Shown: one piece after another, positions 1 to 7,356 of the stretch
Position numbering within the stretch: the first letter of the stretch is position 1
Layout of the letters: every line of letters begins with the position of its first letter
Assembly: GCF_003955665.1 (NCBI RefSeq)
Contig: NZ_RXHU01000015.1
Coordinates: 62,001 to 126,000 of the forward strand
Origin: Paenibacillus whitsoniae
Lineage (GTDB): Bacteria; Bacillota; Bacilli; Paenibacillales; NBRC-103111
DNA: 64,000 bases
Direction of reading: 5' to 3'
Notes under the pieces: model-generated
Told to the model about the DNA's origin: nothing
What the model saw: only the letters and a program-made list of their open reading frames with translations
Databases searched by the model: none
Position numbers and translations under genes: made by a program

Positions 1-611
1 GGTTCGCAGAAGCAGGAGCCGCTGAGCCCCATGTTCAGCACGTCAACACCTAATCGGCGTCCCGTTTGCTGCGCATAGCAGTTATAATGGCTGATGGCGC
101 CCACCCCATGCGTAATGGATGAGCCGTATGCAAGCATCGTCAGCGAAGGCATCTCCTCTTGGCGTGGCGGCCTTAGCCCATAGCCAAACGTATCGATGTC
201 CGCCACAACCGCGCTGTACCGTTCAAAATACACCCGCCACACCTGCGGAGAAAATGCCCCACTCGTCAGCAGTGCTTCCGGCACCTCCGCAAACCGGTCG
301 GGCTGCTCGAGCTCCAGCGTCGTAAAAACGCCGGCTTTCAGCGTGTAGGCCGCGTGGAACAAATCGCCTTTGAAGACGAGCACCTGGCCGTCTTTCTCCT
401 GCGCTGCCAGCGTCAGACGAAACACTTTTGCTTCCGTTACGAACCGCAGCTCGCAACCGCTGGACTCAACGGCTGCGGTCCGTCCTTTTGCCGTCAGCGC
501 CTCGCGCACTTCCTTCGGAAACCGCTGGAGCCTAAGCCCCGGCAGAAAGGCCCGCTCCTCGAGCTCCGCCACATTATGAAAATAAACCTGATCCAGCCTC
601 GTGCTTTCCAT
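1..611 (-). CDS. SGNH/GDSL-type hydrolase, 3' end cut by window edge
   Basis: I translated this from the reverse strand; it is open for 203 codons from an ATG at 611 to the window edge, so the C-terminus is missing. Residues 1-155 form a beta-rich N-terminal region of the kind that precedes SGNH esterase domains. The SGNH domain then starts with the block I motif YGSSITHG (residues 162-169, a GDSL variant with candidate nucleophile Ser165) and a block-II-like NMGLSGS (193-199). The catalytic Asp-His pair would lie beyond the edge. Such proteins de-esterify glycans, which fits the neighbouring carbohydrate clusters. There is no signal peptide. The exact substrate cannot be told. Confidence 0.8.
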   Translation of the reverse strand, partial: MESTRLDQVYFHNVAELEERAFLPGLRLQRFPKEVREALTAKGRTAAVESSGCELRFVTEAKVFRLTLAAQEKDGQVLVFKGDLFHAAYTLKAGVFTTLELEQPDRFAEVPEALLTSGAFSPQVWRVYFERYSAVVADIDTFGYGLRPPRQEEMPSLTMLAYGSSITHGVGAISHYNCYAQQTGRRLGVDVLNMGLSGSCFCE

Positions 612-620
612 CCTTACTCC

Positions 621-671
621 CTGCCTCCTTTTATTTATATAATGGGAATTACTCTCATTATAAGGAGGCAG
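621..671. repeat. Nested inverted repeats in the leader of the SGNH hydrolase gene
   Basis: An outer perfect 10-bp inverted repeat, CTGCCTCCTT (621-630) and AAGGAGGCAG (662-671), encloses an inner 9-bp repeat ATAATGGGA/TCTCATTAT (639-647 and 653-661, one mismatch). The inner dyad overlaps a minus-strand TATAAT (662-657) and matches a Fur-type 7-1-7 pattern at 643-657 (11 of 14 defined positions by eye). The outer left arm contains the GGAGG of the hydrolase leader, so a transcript starting upstream of 671 could pair it away. Function is inferred. Confidence 0.55.
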
Positions 672-781
672 GTGAGAGAAAACCATGCATCTTTAAACAA
701 GTTTGCTTTTTTAAAGAGAAAGCGGATTAACGGAATCCAATTTATGGTATATTGTGTAATAAGGTTATTTTAAATTTCCTC

Positions 782-812
782 TTGCACCTTACGTTACGTC
801 ATCTTTTATAGT
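782..812 (+). promoter_or_regulatory. MerR-type promoter with 19-bp spacer
   Basis: TTGCAC (782-787) and TATAGT (807-812) are separated by 19 bp, the over-long spacing typical of promoters activated by MerR-family proteins. Inside the spacer lies CTTACGTTACGT, one good half plus the centre of the TipA-class operator (palindromic form CTTACGTTACGTAAG). It sits 42 bp upstream of a MerR gene, so autoregulation is likely. Confidence 0.6.
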
Positions 813-828
813 TACAATACCGGTATAA

Positions 829-842
829 CGTTAGCGCTAACG
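829..842. promoter_or_regulatory. Perfect 14-bp palindrome CGTTAGCGCTAACG
   Basis: CGTTAGCGCTAACG ends two bases before the GGAG of the merR-like gene. The central GC-rich dyad resembles LacI-family operators more than the MerR operator upstream. It could be a second repressor site or a short leader hairpin. Only the symmetry is directly seen. Confidence 0.45.
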
Positions 843-853
843 AAGGAGTTGCG

Positions 854-1354
854 ATGGAACGATATTGGAAAGTAGGAGATCTGTCCAGAATGACAGGACT
901 CACTGTCCGGACGCTGCGGTTCTACGATCAGATCGGCTTGTTCTCACCATCCGCACAGACGGATACGGGCCACAGGTTGTACAATGAACGGGATCTCTCG
1001 CGTCTGACGCAGATTATGTCACTCAAGGAGTTGGGAATTTCCCTGGAGGAGATCAAGTCCATCGTTGGCGGCAAGCAGATCTCCCCGCTGGAAATCGTCA
1101 ATCTGCAAATGACCCGAATCAAAGAGCAGATTCAAGTGCAGCAAAAGCTTCTAGAGCAGTTGCAGCATGTCTCCAAGTTAATGCAAGGGAAGGCGCCGCT
1201 TGAGGTTGAAGATTTCACGCAGCTGCTGCTGGCGATGAAAACAGTCCATGAAAAGCCGGTCATCCAACAAAGGACAAGCTGGGAGTATCGTCTGGATGTA
1301 CTTGGCGAGGTTCTCGGTGAAGAAAAAGAAGCAACACAATCAGAGGAGGATTAA
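854..1354 (+). CDS. MerR-family transcriptional regulator
   Basis: The 166-residue protein has the winged-helix MerR DNA-binding domain at its N-terminus (residues 5-72, with VGDLSRMTGLTVRTLRFYDQ and the wing GHRLYNERDLSRL), followed by a dimerising coiled coil (about 82-112) and a short C-terminal tail. No metal-binding cysteines are present, so metal sensing is unlikely. The tail is also too short for a full TipAS or BmrR drug-binding domain. The start is ATG with AAGGAG seven bases upstream. The next gene begins 3 bp after the stop, so the two form an operon, and the 19-bp-spacer promoter upstream is its probable target. Confidence 0.9.
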   Translation: MERYWKVGDLSRMTGLTVRTLRFYDQIGLFSPSAQTDTGHRLYNERDLSRLTQIMSLKELGISLEEIKSIVGGKQISPLEIVNLQMTRIKEQIQVQQKLLEQLQHVSKLMQGKAPLEVEDFTQLLLAMKTVHEKPVIQQRTSWEYRLDVLGEVLGEEKEATQSEED

Positions 1355-1357
1355 CAC

Positions 1358-1789
1358 ATGACTGAACGATTTGTCAAACACGCGACCTTCGTCGTTGAGC
1401 GGACTTATGCAGCGCCGCCAGCGAAGGTGTACATGGCCTGGGCCGATCCAGCCCTCAAGGCAAAATGGTTCTCAAAAGCCGATATTTTCGAATTTCAAGT
1501 GGGTGGCAAAGAATACAGCAAGGGAGGTCCACCAGGGGGGCCCATCTTCACCTTCGACGCCTGCTACCAGGAAATTGTTCCCGAGCAGCGCATCGTCTAC
1601 AGTTATACGCTGGATTCCAATGACACGCGCATCTCCGCTTCGCTCACAACAATTGAGCTGATTCCAACCGACGAGGGGACGAAGTTAATTTTTACCGAGC
1701 AAGGAGCCTTTTTCGACGGACATGATACGCCGGAAATCCGTGAGCACGGAACGGGTGAAATGCTCGACGCTTTGGGCAAGTCGCTCTAA
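1358..1789 (+). CDS. SRPBCC-domain protein (AHSA1-like)
   Basis: This 143-residue protein matches the START/SRPBCC helix-grip fold of the AHSA1 (activator of Hsp90 ATPase homologue) group. It has the N-terminal strand plus 'P..VY.AWADP..KAKWF' signature (residues 21-37) and a C-terminal long helix after the 'TKLIFTEQG' strand. The family binds hydrophobic ligands, and no enzymatic residue can be assigned. The start has GAGGA nine bases upstream. It is translationally close (3 bp) to the MerR gene, so the regulator may control, or sense the ligand of, this protein. The protein is presumably cytosolic. Confidence 0.85.
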   Translation: MTERFVKHATFVVERTYAAPPAKVYMAWADPALKAKWFSKADIFEFQVGGKEYSKGGPPGGPIFTFDACYQEIVPEQRIVYSYTLDSNDTRISASLTTIELIPTDEGTKLIFTEQGAFFDGHDTPEIREHGTGEMLDALGKSL

Positions 1790-1842
1790 ATTAGAGGCGG
1801 GCCCTCGCTGTTATACTTGCGCCGAACCCGCTATCGCTGCAT

Positions 1843-2709
1843 TCATTCCCTAGCTTGCAAAGCGCTTGCAACCAGTTCTTTTAAAGAGGTATGACGACCG
1901 ATGAGACACGCTAAATCATCGGTCGTTTTCTCCATATGTCCTTCCGCAATTGTATGATAAATATAAGCGGCTGTCTCGGCAGCCCTTTCCGGCATGCCGG
2001 CTTGAACAAGCTGACGCTTGAGGTCTTCCATAGAAACCGATTTGTGGATCACGTTCGTACCGGACACCTCCGACAGCGTGGCAGCCAACTCATCGAAGCT
2101 CCACGGCGTACTGGAAACAAGCGTATATGTCTTGTTTTCATGCCCATCCTCTGTCAGAACCGTTGCCGCTGCCAGAGCCAGATCATTGCGACTAACGGCA
2201 TTCACTTTGCCCTTATGGGCGTTCGTAATGATGGTCCCGTCTTTAATGTAAGTCTGGAGAGATGGCGTGTTAACAAAAAATTCCACATAACCGCCATTGC
2301 GCAAGAAGGTGTAAGGAATTGGGGTCGTCCGAATCGCATGCTCGGTAGCCAGATGAACGCGAGCAAACGGATTGTCCTCAGCAAAGGCGAAGCTGGTGTA
2401 AGCGATATGCCGGATATTGCGATCTTGGGCTGCTTTGACCACGTTATCATGCTGAACGATACGAATGGCATCATCCATCTCCGAACTTGAGATAAACAGC
2501 AGTTTAGCTCCAGGTGTAAAAGCATCGTGCAGCGATTGCGGATCGTTATAATCCGCCTGACGGACTTTAATCCCAAGCTCAGCAAGGGCAGAAGCTTTTT
2601 CAAGATTTCGGACGATTGCGATAAGCTGATGTCCGGGAACTTTTTGGAGCAGATGCCGGACAACCAGATTTCCCAGTTGCCCCGTTGCTCCTGCAATAAG
2701 TATTTTCAT
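1843..2709 (-). CDS. NmrA-like NAD(P)-binding oxidoreductase (quinone reductase-2 type)
   Basis: A Rossmann-fold protein of 288 residues beginning MKILIAGATGQLGNLVVRHLL, with the GATGQLG dinucleotide-binding loop at residues 6-12. Family resemblance is to atypical SDRs of the NmrA/QorB (YtfG) type, which reduce quinones or act as redox sensors. The usual SDR Tyr-x-x-x-Lys is not evident, as is normal for this group. I chose the ATG at 2709 because GAGGGAG lies eight bases upstream; the in-frame ATG at 2733 has no good ribosome site. A broken SDR gene lies just upstream on the same strand. Confidence 0.85.
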   Translation of the reverse strand: MKILIAGATGQLGNLVVRHLLQKVPGHQLIAIVRNLEKASALAELGIKVRQADYNDPQSLHDAFTPGAKLLFISSSEMDDAIRIVQHDNVVKAAQDRNIRHIAYTSFAFAEDNPFARVHLATEHAIRTTPIPYTFLRNGGYVEFFVNTPSLQTYIKDGTIITNAHKGKVNAVSRNDLALAAATVLTEDGHENKTYTLVSSTPWSFDELAATLSEVSGTNVIHKSVSMEDLKRQLVQAGMPERAAETAAYIYHTIAEGHMEKTTDDLACLIGRHTSLKELVASALQARE

Positions 2710-2765
2710 TAAGCGATCTCCCTCTCGTTTCATTCCTGATCTCCGTTAACGCATGCTGTAGTCTT

Positions 2766-2794
2766 ACCATAGCTCGCGCTTTAGGGAGCCGCAA
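2766..2794 (-). promoter_or_regulatory. Candidate sigma-A promoter of the NmrA-like gene
   Basis: On the minus strand TTGCGG (2794-2789) and TATGGT (2771-2766) are separated by 17 bp and lie about 57 bp before the ATG at 2709. The match is moderate; it is proposed from sequence alone. Confidence 0.4.
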
Positions 2795-2825
2795 GTGAGA
2801 TAATCGCTATAATGAAATTCTACTT

Positions 2826-3415
2826 TTATAAATGAGAGCCCCCGCTTGCATCGAGCAATTGTCCCGTTACCCAGCGACTGTCGGGAGAAGCCAGAAAAGC
2901 AGCGATATCCGCAACATCTTCAGGCTGCCCCCATCTGCCAAAGATCGAAAAATCAGCGCCATATTGATGGGAGGCAGGATCTTGCAGCATGGCGGCATTC
3001 ATATCCGTGGCGATAAAGCCAGGCTGGATTGCATTGAAAACGGCATCTTGACATTGATAGCCATGACTTCATCGAATGCCTCTTCCGTCGTATCCTCAAT
3101 GGGGACAACCAGACCCATCCCTGCGTTATTGACCAGGATATCGAAGTGATGCTCACCTGTACGCACTTGCAACTGTTCATCCAGGGATTGATACAATGAC
3201 TGAACGCTTTCGGAAGTACCAAGTTTCGTTCCAATCGTGAATGCATTCCCGCCATTCTGCTCAATAACCCGTACGACTTCTTCGGCAGCTTCCTTGTTCG
3301 TGCCATAATGAACAGCAACCAAGGCCCCCTCTTGGGCTAAACGTAAGGCAATGGCACGTCCAATCCCCCGGCTTGCTCCCGTAACTACAGCAACTTTCCC
3401 TGTTAATCTCGTCAT
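2826..3415 (-). pseudogene. SDR-family oxidoreductase, internally deleted and frameshifted
   Basis: From the ATG at 3415 (AGGAGAGG upstream) the frame reads a normal SDR start, MTRLTGKVAVVTGASRGIG, through the NNAG motif to MAINVKMPF, then runs out of frame to a stop at 2999. The family's C-terminal part (IQPGFIATDMN ... WGQPEDVADIAAFLASPDS ... VTGQLLDASGG) continues in another frame to a TAA at 2826-2828. About 70 residues between INVK and NAIQPG are absent, including the catalytic Ser and Tyr-x-x-x-Lys. The 590-bp span is not a multiple of three. This is therefore a non-functional remnant with a deletion junction near 3025-3045. A sequencing error could explain a frameshift but not the missing catalytic segment. 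Confidence 0.85.
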
Positions 3416-3562
3416 GACTTCTTCACCTCTCCTGTTTGATAAGTACACGATAGTTATAACACAGGGGGGTTTTTGCAATGTTGCTCTTCTATTTTCTAGG
3501 AGAGCGGCGAGACTGCGTGAAGCCTGTGCAGGTCGGGAGATCGGGTCGGATCGCGTTTCAAA

Positions 3563-3584
3563 GCCTGCAAAAAAGCAGGAATTC
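3563..3584. repeat. CCTGC/GCAGG hairpin repeat, diverged copy
   Basis: CCTGCAAAAAAGCAGGAAT is a shorter relative of the two identical 23-bp units that follow, with the same CCTGC...GCAGG arms and GGAAT tail. A further partial copy (CTGCTTTTTCGCAGG) lies at about 3677-3691. Confidence 0.6.
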
Positions 3585-3610
3585 CTCTCGTCCCGAGCCT
3601 GATTTGATAC

Positions 3611-3633
3611 AATACCTGCCTATTTGCAGGAAT
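3611..3633. repeat. Intergenic 23-bp repeat, copy 1
   Basis: The unit runs AATACCTGCC TATTTGCAGG AAT and is identical to the copy at 3722-3744. The arms CCTGC and GCAGG can form a small hairpin. Intergenic region 3416-3838 (423 bp) carries this family of repeats and no credible gene; the open frame across it merely translates the repeats. Confidence 0.75.
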
Positions 3634-3721
3634 TTTTGGCGTGAACCCTCTTTTTGAGCTGAATCCGTGAAAAAAACTGCTTTTTCGCAGGCATTTTGCT
3701 GAAAAAATCTTTCTTGCTAAA

Positions 3722-3744
3722 AATACCTGCCTATTTGCAGGAAT
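3722..3744. repeat. Intergenic 23-bp repeat, copy 2
   Basis: This is an exact second copy of the 3611-3633 unit, in the same orientation and 111 bp away. It is probably a dispersed REP-like element of this genome, which a genome-wide search would show. Confidence 0.75.
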
Positions 3745-3838
3745 CCATCTGCCCACCTCTTACCGCACCGGCAGGTACCTAAGCATGAATAAAATGCCGC
3801 CCATACAGGGCGGCATGTAATAACCAACTTGAATGCGA

Positions 3839-4729
3839 TTATGATTTCAATTGATAGCTGACAAAAGCGAGTTTGCGCCCATCGGGGGACCACGAGTTCA
3901 CGTTGATCGTACCTTGGCCGCCGAAAAGCTGGACCAGCGTCCGATACGGACCACCGCTGCTCGGCATCAAGCGGATCTCCACGTTTTTGTTCGGCGGATG
4001 CGCATTCGGAGCGACGTCGCCTTTGCGGTACGCGAGGTATGCAACCATGCTGCCGTCCGGTGACAGATGCGGGAACCAGCTGTTGCTGTCCTCGTCCCAC
4101 GTCATCTGCGTGGGCTCGCTGCCGTCGGTTCCCATCCGCCACACTTGCATCAGGCCTGAGCGTGTGGAGTTAAACCAAATATGCCGGCCATCCGGCGCGT
4201 ATTCCGGCCCGTCATTGAGGCCGGGCACATCCGTGAGCTGGCGCTCTACACCTCCATCCACCGGAATCGTGTAGATGTCGTAATTGCCATTCCGCTCGGC
4301 GCAATAAGCAAGCTCCAGGCCATCCGGCGACCAGCCGTGCAGGTAGCTTGGCGCCATCGGCGTGATAAGCGTTGGCTTGCCGCCGGCGAGCGGCAGCACG
4401 TAAATGCGCGAAAGGCCGTCCTCCGCCGTCTGATGGCTGACAGCGATAAGCGTGTTGTCCGGGTCCGGCGACAGCACATGATCGTTATTGCACGCGTTGG
4501 CAAAGCCGGAATCGATCCGCGTGCTCTGGCGTGCGGCGAGGTCGAAGCTGTAAAGCCGCCCTCTGCTGTTATAGATGAGGCGCCGGCCGTCGGACGTCCA
4601 GTTCGGCGCCTCGATCAGATCATCGAATTGTGCGAGCACTTCCCGCTCGCCGGTTTGTACATCAACTTCCTCCAAGTAGGAAATCACTTGGCGTACTTCC
4701 GCTTGGCGCGGCTGCTTCAGGGTATTCAA
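3839..4729 (-). CDS. TolB-like beta-propeller protein (PD40 repeats)
   Basis: The 296-residue protein has six recognisable PD40/TolB-type repeats (for example APNWTSDGRRLIY, WSPDGLELAYC, YAPDGRHIWF, LSPDGSMVAYL, WSPDGRKLAFVS), consistent with a six-bladed propeller. It has no signal peptide and no catalytic domain, so a cytosolic binding or scaffolding role is most likely; a stand-alone relative of peptidase propellers is the alternative. The start is a TTG with a weak AAAGGA 11 bases upstream. Its upstream partner was a 71-residue protein gene, now truncated here (4750-4959) by the duplication that bounds the 4960-7079 segment. Confidence 0.8.
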   Translation of the reverse strand: MNTLKQPRQAEVRQVISYLEEVDVQTGEREVLAQFDDLIEAPNWTSDGRRLIYNSRGRLYSFDLAARQSTRIDSGFANACNNDHVLSPDPDNTLIAVSHQTAEDGLSRIYVLPLAGGKPTLITPMAPSYLHGWSPDGLELAYCAERNGNYDIYTIPVDGGVERQLTDVPGLNDGPEYAPDGRHIWFNSTRSGLMQVWRMGTDGSEPTQMTWDEDSNSWFPHLSPDGSMVAYLAYRKGDVAPNAHPPNKNVEIRLMPSSGGPYRTLVQLFGGQGTINVNSWSPDGRKLAFVSYQLKS

Positions 4730-4959
4730 GGCGGATACCGTCCTTTCGGTTACGGAGTGTCCACGACCTGATAATGATTGATAATCGCTGCTGCGAAGGT
4801 CACCCGGTTGTTGCGGAAAAAATGATACAGCATACGGGCTTCTGGACTCTCTTCATCATACCCTGAAAAGTTGAAAAAGTCTTCATCCTGCCAGCCCTGG
4901 CTGCGCAGGTTCTCAATAGATTCCGCAATTTTGATAGGGATTGTTGGTATTTTCAGAAT
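4683..4959. repeat. 277-bp direct repeat, copy 1
   Basis: It aligns without gaps to 7080-7356. About 218 bp covering the small gene differ at only three positions, while the roughly 50 bp covering the TolB gene start differ more. Copy 1 carries the intact TolB start and a small gene that lacks its own start. Confidence 0.9.
4750..4959 (-). pseudogene. 5'-truncated copy of the 71-residue protein gene
   Basis: This is the counterpart of the intact gene at 7147-7362 and ends in the same HYQVVDTP. Homology stops at 4959, just after the sixth codon from the native start, and no start codon or ribosome site follows. Two amino-acid changes (Ile to Thr, Leu to Phe) and one silent change separate the copies, consistent with drift of a dead copy. 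Confidence 0.75.
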
Positions 4960-5087
4960 AGGGATACCGTGACTAAAGGGCGCTTATCTTTTTTTAATAT
5001 GGGGATGAGAAAAGCATTATCCTGGGCACCAAATTCGGCCTCAAGAATAATTTGATACTAGTTAACGCCGAAACGGAGGAAATCCCC

Positions 5088-5984
5088 TTGCTATCCCATG
5101 ACCCTCGAGTAACGAAATGCGAAGAAGTCCCGGTCGAGTTTCCTCCACAGTATCAGCCCGGACAGCCTGGATTGGAATATTTGATGATACCCAGGCCTGT
5201 TTCGGAACCGCCGGGAATAGCTAGCTCGGGTAAGCTGCAGAATAAGGTTGCGATCATTACAGGGGGAGATAGCGGAATCGGTCGGGCGGTCGCTTATTTA
5301 TTTGCCCGAGAAGGCGCGGATATTGCTATCGTATACCTCAATGAACACGAGGATGCCTCTGAGACACAGGAGAGAGTCCGGCAATTGGGCCGCAGTTGCT
5401 TGACAATAGCTGGGGATATCAGTGATGAACAATTTTGCAGAGAGGTAGTAGCGTATACCTTATCCCGATTCGGACGGGTTGATATCTTAATCAATAACGC
5501 GGCTGAACTGATTTATGAAGAAGATATTGCTACCCTAGCATCAGAGAAGCTGTTGCGGATATTCCAGACGAACGTATTCGCTTGTTTTTATTTTATTAAA
5601 GCAGTACTTCCCTATTTAAAGCCGGGCAGTGCAATCATCAATACGAGTTCTATTGCAGCGGACACAGGCTATCCGGCAATGGCTAGCTACTCCGCCTCTA
5701 AGGGTGCCGTTAGCGCCCTAACCCGTTCATTGGCGGTTTCTCTTGCCGATCGGGGCATTCGAGTCAATGCCGTAGCTCCTGGTCGAACATGGACCCCGCT
5801 TATCCCTGCATCACTTCCGCCTGAATTTTATATGTTTTATGGGTCCTATCATAATCCCGGGCCGATCAAAAAAGCAGCACAGCCATACGAAATCGCGCCT
5901 ATTTATTTATATTTGGCATCGGAGGAATCGCGTTACGTCATTGGTCAGACGATTCATGTGAATGGTGGAGAGTATTTGGGATAG
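5088..5984 (+). CDS. SDR-family oxidoreductase, general-stress YhdF/YhxD type
   Basis: A classical SDR with an N-terminal extension containing FPPQYQPGQPGLEYLM, typical of the glucose/ribitol-dehydrogenase-like stress SDRs of Bacillus. Visible motifs are TGGDSGIG (NAD(P) loop), LINNAA, the catalytic Ser in NTSSIA and YSASK (Tyr/Lys), then NAVAPG and a C-terminal IGQTIHVNGGEYLG. I chose the TTG at 5088 because GGAGGA sits seven bases upstream, giving 299 codons; the in-frame TTG at 5052 has no ribosome site. The enzyme is cytosolic and its substrate unknown. It is the first gene of a segment bounded by 277-bp direct repeats and has the opposite orientation to its neighbours. Confidence 0.9.
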   Translation: MLSHDPRVTKCEEVPVEFPPQYQPGQPGLEYLMIPRPVSEPPGIASSGKLQNKVAIITGGDSGIGRAVAYLFAREGADIAIVYLNEHEDASETQERVRQLGRSCLTIAGDISDEQFCREVVAYTLSRFGRVDILINNAAELIYEEDIATLASEKLLRIFQTNVFACFYFIKAVLPYLKPGSAIINTSSIAADTGYPAMASYSASKGAVSALTRSLAVSLADRGIRVNAVAPGRTWTPLIPASLPPEFYMFYGSYHNPGPIKKAAQPYEIAPIYLYLASEESRYVIGQTIHVNGGEYLG

Positions 5985-5992
5985 TAACACAG

Positions 5993-6024
5993 AAAAGCCC
6001 TCGGAATCAGTTCCCAGGGCTTTT
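5993..6024. terminator. Bidirectional terminator between convergent genes
   Basis: AAAAGCCCT (5993-6001) pairs with AGGGCTTTT (6016-6024). The A-tract and T-tract flank both sides, so it can serve the SDR gene on the plus strand and the membrane-protein pair on the minus strand, whose last codon overlaps it. Confidence 0.85.
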
Positions 6025-6529
6025 ATGCTTTCTTTTGCAAGGGGGAATTATGTTCAATGAAATGGTAAACCTTCAATAAAATGAAGGCGGCCAATAGATA
6101 CATGGGGAAGGAATAATACAACTTCCAGCCCGTATATGTCATAAAACCGTTCAGAACGTTCAACCATTCAAAGAAAACCGAGAATGCGCCCCATCCAATA
6201 AAATAAAGCACAAGACGCTTTCGATTCTTTTTATCGCGTAGATGCCATTCATCATAAAGAAACAAAAACATAAAAGAAAACGGCGTATACATGAAAATAT
6301 GAGCAATTGCTGTAATAGGCTCGTAAGATACATTATCGCCGCAATAATAAAACTCAAATGGCGTTGCTGCAAGTCCATAATCAATCGTAGCAACAAAACC
6401 AACATTAAACATCCAAATGATGACGATCGTGATCCAGTTAAAGTGCTTTCGTATCAGAAAAAATATTAACATCGCAATCACTGAGCATATTACGACGAAC
6501 CATTCGTTCCAATCAATGTGAAAATTCAT
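6023..6529 (-). CDS. Small integral membrane protein, CBO0543-like
   Basis: A 168-residue hydrophobic protein with about five membrane segments (roughly residues 10-26, 31-49, 75-92, 106-121 and 140-155) and many aromatic residues. It resembles the uncharacterised CBO0543-type membrane proteins of Bacillaceae, which often occur in pairs; this assignment is from general appearance. The start ATG overlaps the stop of the upstream gene by 4 bp (ATGA), so the two are translationally coupled. The coding sequence is visibly A+T-rich compared with flanking genes, which suggests acquisition. Function unknown. Confidence 0.7.
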   Translation of the reverse strand: MNFHIDWNEWFVVICSVIAMLIFFLIRKHFNWITIVIIWMFNVGFVATIDYGLAATPFEFYYCGDNVSYEPITAIAHIFMYTPFSFMFLFLYDEWHLRDKKNRKRLVLYFIGWGAFSVFFEWLNVLNGFMTYTGWKLYYSFPMYLLAAFILLKVYHFIEHNSPLQKKA

Positions 6530-6999
6530 GGTTGATGATATCCTTTATAAAATGTTCTACGAAACATCCTCATAACCATCATCATCAAAATCAAATAACC
6601 TAGCCAATATACGCCTGACCATAATAAATACGGTTTCATGTGTTTAAATACGCCTAGCCAATCGGAAATCCACTCTAAACCAAGCAAATATGCTGAATAT
6701 TTGATGATCGCCCATATTTTCATTTTGGATTCAGCGGCGGCGATTTCATTGAGACATAATAGCGTAACTAACGGATACAGCACTAGGCGTATAAGCAGAT
6801 GTGAAAACTCATACGTAGCTAATTGCGGAATCACGACAGTTTTAATATTCATCGTATAAATGGCTGACCTGTTTTGAATCAGTACAGAAGCTAAGCACCA
6901 GTAGAAAAAAATCTCTAACGAATGAAGATGTTTTTTTCGAAATTTCATGAAGTATACATAGGCAAACAAACTAACCAAGCTATACAACAAAAAAACCAT
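6526..6999 (-). CDS. Small integral membrane protein, CBO0543-like, partner of next gene
   Basis: The protein has 157 residues and begins MVFLLYSLVSLFAYVYFM, with four or five membrane helices (about 3-18, 30-48, 72-90, 98-118 and 128-148) and basic ends. I chose the ATG at 6999 because GGGAGGG lies eight bases upstream; the longer frame from 7074 adds a charged stretch with no ribosome site. It overlaps the downstream membrane gene by 4 bp. The shared composition and topology suggest a heteromeric pair. No catalytic motif is visible, and its role is unknown. Confidence 0.7.
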   Translation of the reverse strand: MVFLLYSLVSLFAYVYFMKFRKKHLHSLEIFFYWCLASVLIQNRSAIYTMNIKTVVIPQLATYEFSHLLIRLVLYPLVTLLCLNEIAAAESKMKIWAIIKYSAYLLGLEWISDWLGVFKHMKPYLLWSGVYWLGYLILMMMVMRMFRRTFYKGYHQP

Positions 7000-7079
7000 A
7001 TAGCGCTCCCTCCCTGGGGATCTAATGGTTTTATTATGTACTGTTTTCCAAATTCTATGACATTTTGTCACCAAAAGAG

Positions 7080-7356
7080 ATGACTTGGCGTTCCTCCACT
7101 TGACGCGGCTGTTGCAAGGGGTTCAGGGCGGATACCGTCCTTTCGGTTACGGAGTGTCCACGACCTGATAATGATTGATAATCGCTGCTGCGAAGATCAC
7201 CCGGTTGTTGCGGAAAAAATGATACAGCATACGGGCTTCTGGACTCTCTTCATCATACCCTGAAAAGTTTAAAAAGTCTTCATCCTGCCAGCCCTGGCTG
7301 CGCAGATTCTCAATAGATTCCGCAATTTTGATAGGGATTGTTGGTATTTTCAGAAT
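7080..7356. repeat. 277-bp direct repeat, copy 2
   Basis: This is the partner of 4683-4959. It carries the intact 71-residue gene and, at 7080-7126, a fragment of the first 15 codons of the TolB-like gene (LNPLQQPRQVEERQV against MNTLKQPRQAEVRQV), with the start codon changed from TTG to CTG. The pair brackets a 2120-bp segment. Confidence 0.9.

Noticed and set aside
3496..3756. Minus-strand open frame of 86 codons
   Set aside because: Its translation repeats IPANRQV because it crosses the CCTGC/GCAGG repeats; there is no ribosome site.
5052..5087. Upstream extension of the stress-type SDR gene from the TTG at 5052
   Set aside because: No ribosome site precedes it, whereas the TTG at 5088 has GGAGGA at ideal spacing.
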